A DNA stretch of 64,000 nt from Flavobacteriales bacterium (GTDB lineage: Bacteria > Bacteroidota > Bacteroidia > Flavobacteriales_F > PHOS-HE28), in assembly GCA_016717225.1 (NCBI GenBank), contig JADKGB010000013.1:1-64000 (forward strand). The letters run 5' to 3'. Below the pieces are notes generated by a model. That model was not told the DNA's origin and searched no databases. It saw only the letters and a program-made list of their open reading frames with translations. The translations under genes and the position numbers were made by a program. Shown here in pieces: positions 28,010 through 37,076 of the stretch (positions within the stretch are counted from its first letter, which is position 1; every line of letters starts with the position of its first letter).

Positions 28010-28765
28010 ATGCGCATATCGAAACGACCCGGGCTTTTGCGCCGGGTCGTTCTCTTATTGGCCTTGGGCGCCAAGCTGGTTGCTCCAGCCCAATGGTCGC
28101 ATGACCTGCGCCTGGGGCGAGAGCTCACGATAACAGGGATCGGCCTTGGCCTTAATGGCATTGGTCTGCTTCAAAGCGCAGGGTCACATACGCGGCTCGT
28201 TCTGCCTGCTGATCCGCTTTCGGTGAATACCTTCGATCGCATCGCCACGCGAAATTGGGACCAAGGCGCCCACCAAGCCAGTAATGTGCTACTGGCAACT
28301 GCCGCGATCGGGGCGCTTTCGGCTGCGGTGGTTACCCGCCATGGCGATCGGCCTCTGATGCCGGTGGCGATCATGGCAGAATCGGTTCTGATCACGAATG
28401 GCCTTACGAATGTGGTGAAGGAACTTGTTTCACGACCTCGCCCATACGTATACAACACCGCTGCACCAGACGAATTCAAGGATACCGAAGCGGCCTATTT
28501 GAGTTTCTGGAGCGGACATGCAGCGAGTAGTGCTGCCATTACGTTCAGTTGTGCGGCTTTGGTGCAAGAGAGCAACGCTTCGCGCGGACTGAAAACCGCC
28601 ACCTGGATCGCCGCCGCTGTTGTTCCTGCGGTTATGGGTGCGCTCCGTGTGAAGGCAGGCCGCCATTATCCTACGGATGTTCTGGTAGGTTATGTGGTAG
28701 GTGCCGGTATTGGTGTTGGGATCCCCTATTTGCATCGGAGCGCTCGACGCGAAGTGCCGAAATAG
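28010..28765 (+). CDS. PAP2-family phosphatase, exported/membrane
   Basis: The three acid-phosphatase motifs are present: KELVSRPRPYVYN (KxxxxxxRP), FWSGHAASSAA (SGH) and GRHYPTDVLVG (SRxxHxxxD-like). The enzyme probably dephosphorylates a lipid such as undecaprenyl pyrophosphate or phosphatidate. MRISKRPGLLRRVVLLLALGA gives a signal or anchor; about 251 residues. The codons for that signal contain a strong hairpin (28023-28051), so the true start could be downstream. It follows DUF4920 by 11 bases. Confidence 0.88.
   Translation: MRISKRPGLLRRVVLLLALGAKLVAPAQWSHDLRLGRELTITGIGLGLNGIGLLQSAGSHTRLVLPADPLSVNTFDRIATRNWDQGAHQASNVLLATAAIGALSAAVVTRHGDRPLMPVAIMAESVLITNGLTNVVKELVSRPRPYVYNTAAPDEFKDTEAAYLSFWSGHAASSAAITFSCAALVQESNASRGLKTATWIAAAVVPAVMGALRVKAGRHYPTDVLVGYVVGAGIGVGIPYLHRSARREVPK
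28023..28051 (+). terminator. Terminator-like hairpin within the start of the PAP2 gene
   Basis: AACGACCCGG pairs perfectly with CCGGGTCGTT around a 9-base loop and is followed by TCTCTT. It lies 25 bases after the DUF4920 stop (27998) and inside codons 5-14 of the annotated PAP2 gene. It fits a terminator or attenuator between the two genes. Confidence 0.55.
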
Positions 28766-28827
28766 GATATGGGGATCCGTTGCGATCCCACGGCTGCCCT
28801 CACTCCATCAGCGCCAACTGTCGCACC

Positions 28828-28835
28828 TACATTCG
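28828..28835 (+). promoter_or_regulatory. Putative -7 element (TACATTCG)
   Basis: TACATTCG ends 20 bases before the ATG at 28856, matching the TAnnTTYG pattern and the spacing of other elements here; no -33 element is clear. Confidence 0.35.
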
Positions 28836-28855
28836 CCCCGCTTTTAGAACCACCC

Positions 28856-29782
28856 ATGATCAATTACGGTATCGCTGTACACGGCGGCGCAGGCACCATT
28901 CCTCGATCGGATTTGACACCCGCACGCGAACAAGCTTATCGGTTGGGTTTGGAAGACGCGTTGAAACGGGGCCATGCCATTCTGAAGGAAGGGGGTTCTT
29001 CCCTCGATGCTGTGGAAGCGGCCGTGCGCGTGCTCGAGGATTGCCCGCATTTCAATGCAGGGAAGGGGAGTGTGTTCAACGCCGATGGCCAGCACGAAAT
29101 GGATGCGAGCATCATGGAGGGCCATACCCTGCGTGCCGGTGCGGTCGCTGGTGTGAACAACGTGCGCAATCCGGTCGGCCTCGCACGCTTGGTCATGGAC
29201 AAAAGTCCACACGTGCTCATCAGCGGCATGGGTGCTTTCGAATTCGCGCATCAGGAGAAAGTGCTTTTGGAAGACGACCAGTACTTCTTCGATCAGTTCC
29301 GCTACGATCAGTGGATGAAGACCAAGGGTACCGACCAGTACCAATTGGACCACAGCGATGGTGAACACAAGTTCGGTACCGTGGGCGCCGTGGCTCTCGA
29401 CCAACACGGCCACCTCGCTGGTGCGACCAGCACAGGTGGCATGACGAACAAGCGCTTCCAACGCATTGGCGACAGTCCGCTTATTGGTGCAGGAACCTAT
29501 GCCAATGACAGTACCTGCGCCATCAGTTGCACCGGCCATGGCGAGAGTTTCATTCGTGCCGTTGCCGCCTATGATGTGAGTGCGCTGATGGAGTACAAAG
29601 GCCTCTCCTTGCAGGAAGCCGTGCGCGTGGTGGTGCACGACAAACTTCCGTTGTTGGATGGCGACGGCGGTCTTATCGCCATTGATCGCAACGGCAACAT
29701 CGTGCTCGATTTCAATTGCAGCGGTATGTACCGCGGGCAATGCGGATCCGACGGTGTGGTGAAGAGCGCGATCTTTCGCTAA
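28856..29782 (+). CDS. Isoaspartyl peptidase / L-asparaginase (Ntn-hydrolase)
   Basis: This plant-type asparaginase precursor of about 308 residues should cleave itself before Thr175 in HKFGTVGAVALD, exposing the N-terminal nucleophile. Other family marks are AVHGGAGTIP, FNAGKGSVFNADG, MDASIM, ATSTGGMTNKRFQRIGDSPLIGAGTYA and SCTGHGE. It removes isoaspartyl dipeptides and hydrolyses asparagine, probably in the cytoplasm as no signal is seen. ATG at 28856 fits homologues; the frame upstream is open but unconserved. Confidence 0.95.
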   Translation: MINYGIAVHGGAGTIPRSDLTPAREQAYRLGLEDALKRGHAILKEGGSSLDAVEAAVRVLEDCPHFNAGKGSVFNADGQHEMDASIMEGHTLRAGAVAGVNNVRNPVGLARLVMDKSPHVLISGMGAFEFAHQEKVLLEDDQYFFDQFRYDQWMKTKGTDQYQLDHSDGEHKFGTVGAVALDQHGHLAGATSTGGMTNKRFQRIGDSPLIGAGTYANDSTCAISCTGHGESFIRAVAAYDVSALMEYKGLSLQEAVRVVVHDKLPLLDGDGGLIAIDRNGNIVLDFNCSGMYRGQCGSDGVVKSAIFR

Positions 29783-29915
29783 GCGTTGCTGATCACGAAC
29801 TCAGGGATCCGCATTCGGATCAGGTTGCCCAACTCGCTGGTCATCTGTTCCAGGGTTCAATGAGCCAAGGGAAGTTGGTTTTAAGGCCAAGTGTTTCTTC
29901 GCGAACCGCCTATGC

Positions 29916-31805
29916 TCAAGGTGTGCTCGGTACCGCGCGTTGCACGAAGTACATCTCCAACTCGCCTTTTCCCTTGGCCTGCACTTTTCCACGGGACACA
30001 AAGCGGAGGTCGTTCGCGTTCGATACAAGCGCATAGGTGCTTTCGCTGATGTTCACCTGACCTTCAGCGCCGCTGCTTTCCATACGGCTTGCCGTGTTCA
30101 CCGTGTCTCCCCAGATGTCGTAGGCGAACTTCTTGTCGCCCACGATGCCCGCCACTATGGGTCCGGTATGGATACCAACGCGCATGGTGAAAGCAGGTTT
30201 ACCCTGGCTGGTGCGCTCAGCCGCGTATCGAGCCATGAAGTCCTGCATATCCAAAGCGGCTTTCACTGTGGCCAACGCCATATCGGTGGATCCACTACTC
30301 AGCCCTCCGGCGGCCATATAGGCATCACCGATGGTCTTGATCTTTTCCACGCCATGTTCGGTAACGATGGCATCGAAGGCCTTGAAGCAGGTATCGATCT
30401 CCGAGACCAGATCCTGCGCGCTCAAGCGTTCGCTCATTTCCGTGAAGCCCTTGAAATCGGTGAACAGGATCGAGACGTTCTCGATATCACGCGCCTGGGC
30501 GCGCCCATGTTCTTTCAATTCGTCGGCAATTGCTTTTGGAAGGATGTTGAGCAAGAGTTCATCCGATCGGTCTCGCTCGCGTTGGATCACGGTGCGCGAG
30601 CGGCGTACGAAAAGCAATCTGTTCCACAGACCCGCGGCCAACAGCAATACACCTATACCGCTGATCAGGACAATGTTGCGCCGTTCGCGTTCGCGTGAAA
30701 TACCCTGTTCGTAGACGAATTTCGCCCGCAGCCGATCTTTGGCTTGCACCAGGCTGTCTGCCAATTGCTTTTGGGCGAAGGTGTTCCCCATCTCGATGCG
30801 GGTCATCTCTTTCACGTTCTCCTGTCCGAACACCGAATCGCGCAACAGAATGAAGCGTCTGTAAAAATCCAGGGCCTCTCCTTTGTTCCCCAGGGCTTCC
30901 TGCGCTCGGAAAATACACTCGCACGCTTCCTTTTGGAGCGGTACTGCTCCCAGTTTCTCGGCGATCGCCAAGGCCTTTTCGCACCAAGTGAGTCCTTGTC
31001 GATATCTGCCGGTCAAACGGTTGTTGTTGCCCAGCACTTGGTAGACCATGCTGAGCAAGTAGGGATTCTTCTGATCGGCCAGTATCGAAGCGCTTCGAGA
31101 GAAATAGAACGCAGCCGAATCCGGTTCGGACAGTTTCTCCAAACACTGCCCCAAATGCAGGTAGCTGACCGCCATCCAAGACTCGTCACGCAGGTTTTGC
31201 CAAATGCCCAAGCTGCGGCGATGGAATCCGAGGGCTTCCTCCAGTAGGCCCTGATCTTCTTTGAGCGCACCGAAATTGTTGTAGGCCTTGGCTTCTTCGC
31301 GTTCAAGCCCAAGTTCTTTGTACAGCGAAAGGCTTTGCTTGTAGTAGCCTTCCGCGCGCTCGTAGTCCTTCTGGTACAAGTAGATGGAGCCCAGATTGTT
31401 GTTCACCTCGGCCAATCCCATCAGGTCGTGGAGTCCTTCGCGTGTTCGAAGTGCTTCCAACAGCTCAATAAGCGCTGTGTTGTGCTCGCCAAGCATCAGG
31501 TGGATGACGCTCTTACGCACCTGAACACTGGCAACCACCTCTTTCAAACCGGTCCTTCGTGCATGCACCATGGCGGAATCAAGGAGCACCAGGGCGTCCA
31601 AGTAGCGACCTTCCTTTTCGGCGGTCAACGCTTGGGCTTGGTAGTCATCACACTGGCAATCATGGTCAGCCGGGGTCGGCTGGGCGATAACGGTCAGGGA
31701 CCCCCAAGCCGCGCCGAACAGAAACGCCAAGCCGGCCCTGTAGCCTGCCAGATAGAAGTGCTTGGAGAATACCGACGATAAAGTCGTCAGCTTGAGGGCG
31801 GCCAT
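29916..31805 (-). CDS. TPR-repeat class III adenylate cyclase
   Basis: After a signal or anchor (LAFLFGAAWGSLTVIAQ), about six TPR-like repeats occupy residues 45-370 (ALIELLEALRTREGL, YYKQSLSLYKELGLEREEAK). A membrane helix (IVLISGIGVLLLAAGLW) near 400 separates them from a cytoplasmic cyclase domain (about 430-620). Metal-binding Asp is in SILFTDFKGFTEMSE; IKTIGDAYMAAGG and YDIWGDTVNTASRMES supply purine-binding Lys and Asp, favouring ATP as substrate. Periplasmic TPRs feeding a CHD domain are a known Bacteroidota sensor plan. ATG at 31805 is chosen because the upstream extension is basic and unconserved. Confidence 0.9.
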   Translation of the reverse strand: MAALKLTTLSSVFSKHFYLAGYRAGLAFLFGAAWGSLTVIAQPTPADHDCQCDDYQAQALTAEKEGRYLDALVLLDSAMVHARRTGLKEVVASVQVRKSVIHLMLGEHNTALIELLEALRTREGLHDLMGLAEVNNNLGSIYLYQKDYERAEGYYKQSLSLYKELGLEREEAKAYNNFGALKEDQGLLEEALGFHRRSLGIWQNLRDESWMAVSYLHLGQCLEKLSEPDSAAFYFSRSASILADQKNPYLLSMVYQVLGNNNRLTGRYRQGLTWCEKALAIAEKLGAVPLQKEACECIFRAQEALGNKGEALDFYRRFILLRDSVFGQENVKEMTRIEMGNTFAQKQLADSLVQAKDRLRAKFVYEQGISRERERRNIVLISGIGVLLLAAGLWNRLLFVRRSRTVIQRERDRSDELLLNILPKAIADELKEHGRAQARDIENVSILFTDFKGFTEMSERLSAQDLVSEIDTCFKAFDAIVTEHGVEKIKTIGDAYMAAGGLSSGSTDMALATVKAALDMQDFMARYAAERTSQGKPAFTMRVGIHTGPIVAGIVGDKKFAYDIWGDTVNTASRMESSGAEGQVNISESTYALVSNANDLRFVSRGKVQAKGKGELEMYFVQRAVPSTP

Positions 31806-31895
31806 TCTTGAAAGGAGTGTTCCTTGGTGCAACGATACGGTGGAGAGGGCGATCGCTAGGATCGTTATATTGGTCGGATATCCAATTCTCCAACC

Positions 31896-32552
31896 ATGTT
31901 GCTCCACAACTCCACCCTTGGTCTTTTTCTGCTTTTCGGTCAACCTGCTGTCCAGTTGGATCTGTCCACCGCACTCCCGGGCCCGTTGGATACTCCGTCT
32001 GAGGGAGTTGGCTTCACGGAAGCCATATTTTCTTCCGCCAGCATGCAGTCGATCATGAGCGATCGCGATTGCGTAGGAGTGCGCTTTTACAATGCGAAGC
32101 TTTCTGCCACAGCGCCTCAGGGAACTCTTATGGCTGTGGGGATCCGGGCGGATGGTAGCGACATCAACGGCGGAATTCTCGCCCACCCTTATGTGGCTTG
32201 TGCGCCTTCGGCCCAAAATCCGGCAGCTGTTTCAGCGCTCTCGCGAAACGGAGCTTCAGGTGCATGCGCTGACCTGGCTGCTGGTGGCGACACAAGTTTT
32301 TCTGCGAGCGTGCCGAAAGCTGATCTTGCCTCCTTGCTCGCCATGGCAGGTTGCAATGGCGTTCGTGTGCTGCCTATTGAGGGGGGCGGCGGTACCTCTC
32401 TGCTTATACGTGCGGTTACCATTGATCGCACCGTGGTTACCGATCTGGGTTCCGGCAGTGGGTATGAGCGGAGAGCGGGTGATCCATGCCCAGCTATATG
32501 TGGAAATCCTGCGAACTATATAAACGAAGCGCAGCTGAATCTGAACAAGTAG
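31896..32552 (+). CDS. Conserved hypothetical protein
   Basis: This frame encodes up to 218 residues with no clear signal. The conserved-looking part begins at MQSIMSDRDCVGVRFYNAKL (ATG at 32043), followed by GTLMAVGIRADGSDING. That pattern is seen in small Bacteroidota proteins of unknown role found near other housekeeping genes. The Met at 31896 and the later Met are both possible starts. I cannot assign a function. Confidence 0.5.
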   Translation: MLLHNSTLGLFLLFGQPAVQLDLSTALPGPLDTPSEGVGFTEAIFSSASMQSIMSDRDCVGVRFYNAKLSATAPQGTLMAVGIRADGSDINGGILAHPYVACAPSAQNPAAVSALSRNGASGACADLAAGGDTSFSASVPKADLASLLAMAGCNGVRVLPIEGGGGTSLLIRAVTIDRTVVTDLGSGSGYERRAGDPCPAICGNPANYINEAQLNLNK

Positions 32553-32693
32553 GCAGATCTTACTCTCTCTCTGCATAAAGAGGACACGCGTTTCTGGTAT
32601 CTGGTCAGGTGAAATTATCTGGCTTGCTTTGATGTGTAAGGACAAGGCTGGTCATTGGTATTCACGCGTTTCTCGTTAAGTGAATGCGCGTGG

Positions 32694-32701
32694 TACTTTC
32701 G
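32694..32701 (+). promoter_or_regulatory. Putative -7 element (TACTTTCG)
   Basis: TACTTTCG lies 43 bases upstream of the ATG at 32745, further than the other copies. No -33 element is clear. Confidence 0.35.
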
Positions 32702-32744
32702 CACCGAAGATGTTCCAGTTGATGTTGGGTTATTTGCGGATCGC

Positions 32745-33344
32745 ATGAAGATCGCTGCTGTGATCGCTATCTTGTTGGGTGCCCTGTTCATGGGTTTCCA
32801 GGTATATACCACGATGAGTACCGCACGCACCGAACAACAGGCCTACATCGTTGTGGAGCAGTTGGGTGTGCTGGAGATACGCCATTATCCGCAAGCACTG
32901 ATGGCCACCGTTGTCCTGTCCGATACCACCTATCATGATGGGAGTAATAACGGCTTCAGGCGATTGGCAGGCTACATCTTCGGAGGCAATGAACGCGATG
33001 AGAAGATAGCCATGACGGCGCCTGTAAGGATGGAGAAGAACAACGGTGGAATGCGCATGAGCTTTGTGATGCCTGCTGGTCGCGATCCATCAAACTTGCC
33101 GGTTCCACAGGACCCAGGGGTCATGATCGCTCCGAACGAAGATCAGTTCACGGCCGTTTTGCGCTTCGGCGGTTTCTTGAACGATGAGGTGATGGCCGAT
33201 AAGCGGCAACAATTACTGGAGGCGCTCAAAACAGAAGGACTTTTGGCCATCGGTGATGTGAGCTACCTCGGCTATAATCCGCCGTGGCAATTGGTGGGCA
33301 GGCGCAATGAAGTACTGGTTCCCGTTCAGTGGCCGAAACGCTAA
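32745..33344 (+). CDS. SOUL-family heme-binding protein
   Basis: The 199-residue product begins with a membrane anchor (MKIAAVIAILLGALFMGFQV) and has the SOUL pattern: YIVVEQLGVLEIRHYPQALMA, FRRLAGYIFGGNERDEKIAMTAPV and RFGGFLNDE. SOUL proteins bind heme or related tetrapyrroles; the anchor implies a periplasmic domain. ATG at 32745 is preferred over an open extension to 32655 that lacks conservation and would include the -7 element. Confidence 0.9.
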   Translation: MKIAAVIAILLGALFMGFQVYTTMSTARTEQQAYIVVEQLGVLEIRHYPQALMATVVLSDTTYHDGSNNGFRRLAGYIFGGNERDEKIAMTAPVRMEKNNGGMRMSFVMPAGRDPSNLPVPQDPGVMIAPNEDQFTAVLRFGGFLNDEVMADKRQQLLEALKTEGLLAIGDVSYLGYNPPWQLVGRRNEVLVPVQWPKR

Positions 33345-33456
33345 TAGCTCTCACATCTTATTTCGGCGGGACGAAGGAGACCATGGCCCCCTGATCGATG
33401 GTTATCCTTCACTAGCGATCAGGAACATTGTTCAACGGACCCGCTTCCGAGCCGGT

Positions 33457-34056
33457 TCAGAACCGGAAGCGCGCGCCGATACCCGCTTGGGGCCAGAACA
33501 CGAAAGGCTCATCATAGAGTTCCATGTACAGGGTCCCGTCCAAAAAGAACGAAACCGGGGCATCTTTCATCTTGTATTCCAATCCGATCACCCCGTCCAA
33601 GCCCAGATCGATGTTGGTTGCTCTTTCGTCATAGGCCACGTACCAATCGTTCTCGTTCTCCAATTTGTACCGGTAGTCGAACCGATAGGTCTGTGCCCGC
33701 AATTGTGCACCAAAGCCGTAATACCACTGCAACCCGACTGCCTTGGCGATGTCCTTATGGATCAAGTAGTGGAATTGGATGCCTATCGGTATCGATGACC
33801 GGTAGGCCAACAATTGATGGTCCTTGTATTTGAAGTGCTTGCCGTCGTACCACCGGTCGTACGCGTGGCTGTAATAATTGTCGGAGAAGAAATGGGTTCG
33901 ACCAATGCTTAGTTCAAAGGCTTTGTTCCCATTGTATTTTTTGATGCTGATGCCGCTCGGATCACCCAACCGGAAGCCGATCCCCCAGTTCTGGGCTATT
34001 GTGCTGGCAGGCAGTAGAACGAGCAGCAGTAAGGTGTAGAACAGGCTTCGCATCAA
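33457..34056 (-). CDS. Outer-membrane barrel-like protein, unrecognised family
   Basis: A signal peptide (MMRSLFYTLLLLVLLPASTIAQ) is followed by about 178 residues of alternating strand-like segments (WGIGFRLGDPSGISIKKY, IPIGIQFHYLIHK, GLQWYYGFGAQLRA, LDGVIGLEYKM) and a terminal Phe (IGARFRF), all typical of small beta-barrels. No pore or enzyme motif is visible. The ATG codons at 34056 and 34053 are equivalent starts. Confidence 0.7.
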   Translation of the reverse strand: MMRSLFYTLLLLVLLPASTIAQNWGIGFRLGDPSGISIKKYNGNKAFELSIGRTHFFSDNYYSHAYDRWYDGKHFKYKDHQLLAYRSSIPIGIQFHYLIHKDIAKAVGLQWYYGFGAQLRAQTYRFDYRYKLENENDWYVAYDERATNIDLGLDGVIGLEYKMKDAPVSFFLDGTLYMELYDEPFVFWPQAGIGARFRF

Positions 34057-34176
34057 AGCAAGGTGGTTGGTAGGTTCCCTTCAACGGTTGAACCCTGGGC
34101 TGAAGTTACCATGCCACCACCCGTGAACCACGAAAGCACCGCGCACGACCAGCCGAATGTGCCGATATGTCTTGTC

Positions 34177-34599
34177 TCAAACGTCCACGTGGTAAAGGTC
34201 CCGGCTATTGCGTGCTATGCCCGGTACATGAAAGCCGCCGGGTTGCGGGATCACTTCGATCAGATCGAACACGGTGCATTCGCGTGGCAATGGGGCGAAG
34301 ACCAAGGTGAATTCCATGGCTGCATTTTCGGGTACACGCATCCAGTAGGGCGCATACGTGATGCCTTCGGCATGCAGCAGCTCACTTCGGTGCCCGGTAT
34401 GGTAGCAGATCAAGAAGGTGCTTTGCCAAATGCGGATGAGATCGCCCAATTCGCTGGTATAACGGCAACGTACAGTCACTTGCCCGCGCTCATCGATGTT
34501 CGTGAGCAGTTCACTTTTGAGCGCCGGTTCTACAGGCGCCGAGATGGAAGGCGCATCAGGCGTTTCCACGGCATCCAAAAGCGGATCTGACTTGTGCAT
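34177..34599 (-). CDS. Conserved hypothetical protein (IRIWQSTFL family)
   Basis: The 140-residue product has no signal or membrane segment. Conserved-looking blocks are LGDLIRIWQSTFLICY, LLHAEGITYAPYW, FTLVFAPLPRECTVFDLIE and GGFHVPGIARNSRDLYHVDV. I recall similar proteins in Bacteroidota with no assigned domain; the second half predicts beta structure. The role is unknown. It stands alone between an outer-membrane gene and a hairpin. Confidence 0.6.
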   Translation of the reverse strand: MHKSDPLLDAVETPDAPSISAPVEPALKSELLTNIDERGQVTVRCRYTSELGDLIRIWQSTFLICYHTGHRSELLHAEGITYAPYWMRVPENAAMEFTLVFAPLPRECTVFDLIEVIPQPGGFHVPGIARNSRDLYHVDV

Positions 34600-34661
34600 T
34601 CTTCTTCAAATGTAACGATGCCGAGTGGTCGGTGTGAAGGCTTGGTTCTGTCGCTCATGTA

Positions 34662-34711
34662 TCGCCCCCGGACCGATGCTCGATGTTGATCGCGCATTGG
34701 TCCGGGGGCGA
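34662..34711. terminator. GC-rich hairpin, probable terminator of the downstream-reading sorted protein gene
   Basis: TCGCCCCCGGACCGATG pairs with CATTGGTCCGGGGGCGA, a 17-bp stem with one wobble pair and a 16-base loop. It lies just after the minus-strand stop at 34730. There is no U-run, so it may be a terminator of weak type or a REP-like element. Confidence 0.55.
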
Positions 34712-34729
34712 CCAGAACGTGTGTGATCT

Positions 34730-35740
34730 CTACAACTTCACCAATCGCTTCATGCCTGTTGCTCCGGTATCATCGGTTACACGCACCAAGTATGCACCAG
34801 CTGGTAATCCGATAATATCCAACGATTCACGCTGAACACCAGCCCCGAAAGTTCGGCGTGCTACCGTGCGCACCACTTTGCCGGTAAGGTCCAGTACGTC
34901 GATATTCAAGGCATGGCCACTTCCCAAGCCGTAGATCACCTCCACCTGGTCGATGGCCGGGTTGGGCATCAGGTCCACACCAATATCATGGCGAGCAGCT
35001 TCCTCAAGACCTATCGCGCTGGCATCGGCGTACGTAGCGCTTGAATCAGCGAACGAGAATCCGAATATCGAGACCGTAGTGCGATCCACAGAGAGGATGG
35101 GCGCATGCACGCCGGGTTTGTACCATCCATAAGTATCATTGTCATATACCGAGGCGGGGTTGTATTGGTTATCCACCATGTTCTTCAAAAAGTGGACGCG
35201 GAGCACGTTGCTTACCGAGCCCCATGGCAGTACCACTGTTCCCCAACCATCAGCATTTCCTGTGATACTCGAGGTGCGCGCCCAGGTGGTGGTGCCATCG
35301 GTCACACTGCATGTGGAATTGTCCGTGAAGTTGTTGTTGTAGTTCAGCGGGTAGCTTACGTAAGTGAGGCGGTCGGAGCAGGTGCCTGTGAAGCCTCCAA
35401 CCGCAAAGCCGTCTTCTTCAAAGCCCGTAGCCGACCCACGGAAGAATATGTAATCGCCGCCGGTTTCATCCTGTGCCACTGTGGCATTGGGGAACGTGCC
35501 GCCAAGCCCTGTCTGGGCTAAGGAAACGTAGCTTACGGTGTTGGTGCCAACGCTGGGTAGCGAGGCAAAGTCCCAGATCTGGCTCGGGCCACCAGAACCG
35601 GGAGCGGAGTACTCGCTGACCACGAAGGTGACCTGTTCTCCGGGTATTGGGGTTACGGCACCTGCGCCCAATGTCGGCTGGGCCATGGCTGAAAGACAAC
35701 TGGTGACAAGTACAAGGGAGGTCGCGTAGCGTTGTTTCAT
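34730..35740 (-). CDS. Secreted protein with type IX sorting domain, paralogue of 7877-8931
   Basis: The start at 35740 gives MKQRYATSLVLVTSCLSAMA, a signal peptide. The mature protein has WDFASLPSVGTN, YPLNYNNNFTD, ADGWGTVVLPWGSVSNVLRV and an Asp/Tyr-rich Ca-binding-like stretch, then a Por sorting tail (DLMPNPAIDQVEVIYGLG, VLDLTGKVVR, AYLVRVTDDTGATGMKRLVKL). The blocks matching the gene at 7877 show the two are paralogues. It is intact at about 336 residues. It is probably surface-exposed; activity unknown. Confidence 0.85.
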   Translation of the reverse strand: MKQRYATSLVLVTSCLSAMAQPTLGAGAVTPIPGEQVTFVVSEYSAPGSGGPSQIWDFASLPSVGTNTVSYVSLAQTGLGGTFPNATVAQDETGGDYIFFRGSATGFEEDGFAVGGFTGTCSDRLTYVSYPLNYNNNFTDNSTCSVTDGTTTWARTSSITGNADGWGTVVLPWGSVSNVLRVHFLKNMVDNQYNPASVYDNDTYGWYKPGVHAPILSVDRTTVSIFGFSFADSSATYADASAIGLEEAARHDIGVDLMPNPAIDQVEVIYGLGSGHALNIDVLDLTGKVVRTVARRTFGAGVQRESLDIIGLPAGAYLVRVTDDTGATGMKRLVKL

Positions 35741-36039
35741 ATGGTTGTGTTCGTAAGCCTGCAAATTAGTGAACGGGTGGGAATGAACGTTCGGTCTTGA
35801 ATTCCGCCTTTCCCAACCGAGCTGTTGCTCCATATGCTCCAACGGTGTTCCCATTCAACAAACTCAGGGAACTGAACGGGTAGGCATGCGTTCTTCAACT
35901 TCCATGCTTCGGCACGTGTACGAGCATTCCGTGGATCCTGCACGCCGTTCATACACCATCCGTCCACGTGCCAATGCGCTGCGCATCTTTGCGCCGTAGT
36001 AAAACCAAACCAACCCATCGGCTCGCGCCGAACATTCGC

Positions 36040-36633
36040 ATGAATCGTTCCCTCATTACCTTGATCGTACTTGGCGGCATCGTCGCCTTGATCGCCATGT
36101 GGGCCATCGGCTTCCAGCGTTCCACTACCGGCCTCAACGAAGGCGTTGGAGAGCAATGGAGCAACGTGGAAAATGCCTATCAGCTCCGCTCGGACAAAAC
36201 CAAGAACCTGGTGGAGATCGTGAAAGGAGCTGCTGATTTCGAGAAAAGCACGCTTACCGCAGTGATCGAAGCGCGCGCCAAGGCCACGAGCATTCAACTT
36301 AAAGTTGATGACCTTACCCCGGAGAAGATCGCTGAGTTCGAGAAAGCCCAAGCTCAACTGAGCGGTTCACTTAGCCGCTTGCTCGTGGCGGTGGAACAAT
36401 ACCCGAACCTGAAAGCCACCGATGCTTTCCGCGACCTTCAAGCCCAATACGAGGGCATGGAGAACCGTATCGGTGTAGAGCGCCGCAAATTCAACGAAGT
36501 GGCACGTGCGTTCAATACCAAGATCAAGCAGATGCCGAACAACCTGCTCGCGGGCTTTTTCGGCTTCAGCGAGAAAGGCTACTTCAAGGCTCAGGAAGGC
36601 ACGGAGAACGCGCCTGATATCAGTTTCAAGTGA
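36040..36633 (+). CDS. lemA: LemA-family protein
   Basis: LemA is a membrane-anchored four-helix protein: here a single N-terminal helix (LITLIVLGGIVALIAMWAIG) then long helices with QWSNVENAYQLRSDKTKNLVEIV, LLVAVEQYPNLKATDAF and ENRIGVERRKFNEVARAFNT. Length 197 residues, normal. It is the first gene of a tight unit: its TGA overlaps the GTG of the next gene by 4 bases. LemA commonly pairs with TPM-domain proteins; the shared function is uncertain. Confidence 0.93.
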   Translation: MNRSLITLIVLGGIVALIAMWAIGFQRSTTGLNEGVGEQWSNVENAYQLRSDKTKNLVEIVKGAADFEKSTLTAVIEARAKATSIQLKVDDLTPEKIAEFEKAQAQLSGSLSRLLVAVEQYPNLKATDAFRDLQAQYEGMENRIGVERRKFNEVARAFNTKIKQMPNNLLAGFFGFSEKGYFKAQEGTENAPDISFK

Positions 36634-37076
36634 CACCGGTCAGCGCTGAAGAGTTTCTCGGTCCAGCGGATCTGGAACGTGTGCGCGCTGCCATCCGCGC
36701 TGCAGAGGCTCGCACCAGTGGTGAGATCCGTGTGCATTTGGACGATACGATCGTCGATGATGTGATGGACCACGCTGCTTTCGTTTTCGAAGAGTTGGGC
36801 ATGCATCGCACCAAGGATCGCAATGGGGCCATGATCTACGTGAGCGTTTCGGAACGCCGTGCCGCCGTGATCGGCGATGCGGGCATCCATGCAAAACTGC
36901 CCAACGGCTTTTGGAACGATACGCTGAACGTTATCCTCGAAGAGTTCAAAGCTGGCCGCTATTGCGACGGACTTTGCAAGGGTGTCGAACAACTCGGGGG
37001 CCAGCTACGTGAGCACTTCCCTTACGAACGGGGTGACCTGAACGAACTAAGTGACGATATCAGTTTCGGCCGATGA
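36630..37076 (+). CDS. TPM-domain protein, soluble (first of two)
   Basis: GTG start inside the lemA stop (GTGA). The 148-residue product has a TPM fold (RAAIRAAEARTSGEIRVHLDD, AMIYVSVSERRAAVIGDAGI) and no signal or membrane segment. TPM (TLP18.3/Psb32/MOLO-1) domains have been tied to phosphatase-like or protein-turnover roles. Its stop overlaps the next ATG by 4 bases (ATGA). Confidence 0.85.
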   Translation: MTPVSAEEFLGPADLERVRAAIRAAEARTSGEIRVHLDDTIVDDVMDHAAFVFEELGMHRTKDRNGAMIYVSVSERRAAVIGDAGIHAKLPNGFWNDTLNVILEEFKAGRYCDGLCKGVEQLGGQLREHFPYERGDLNELSDDISFGR

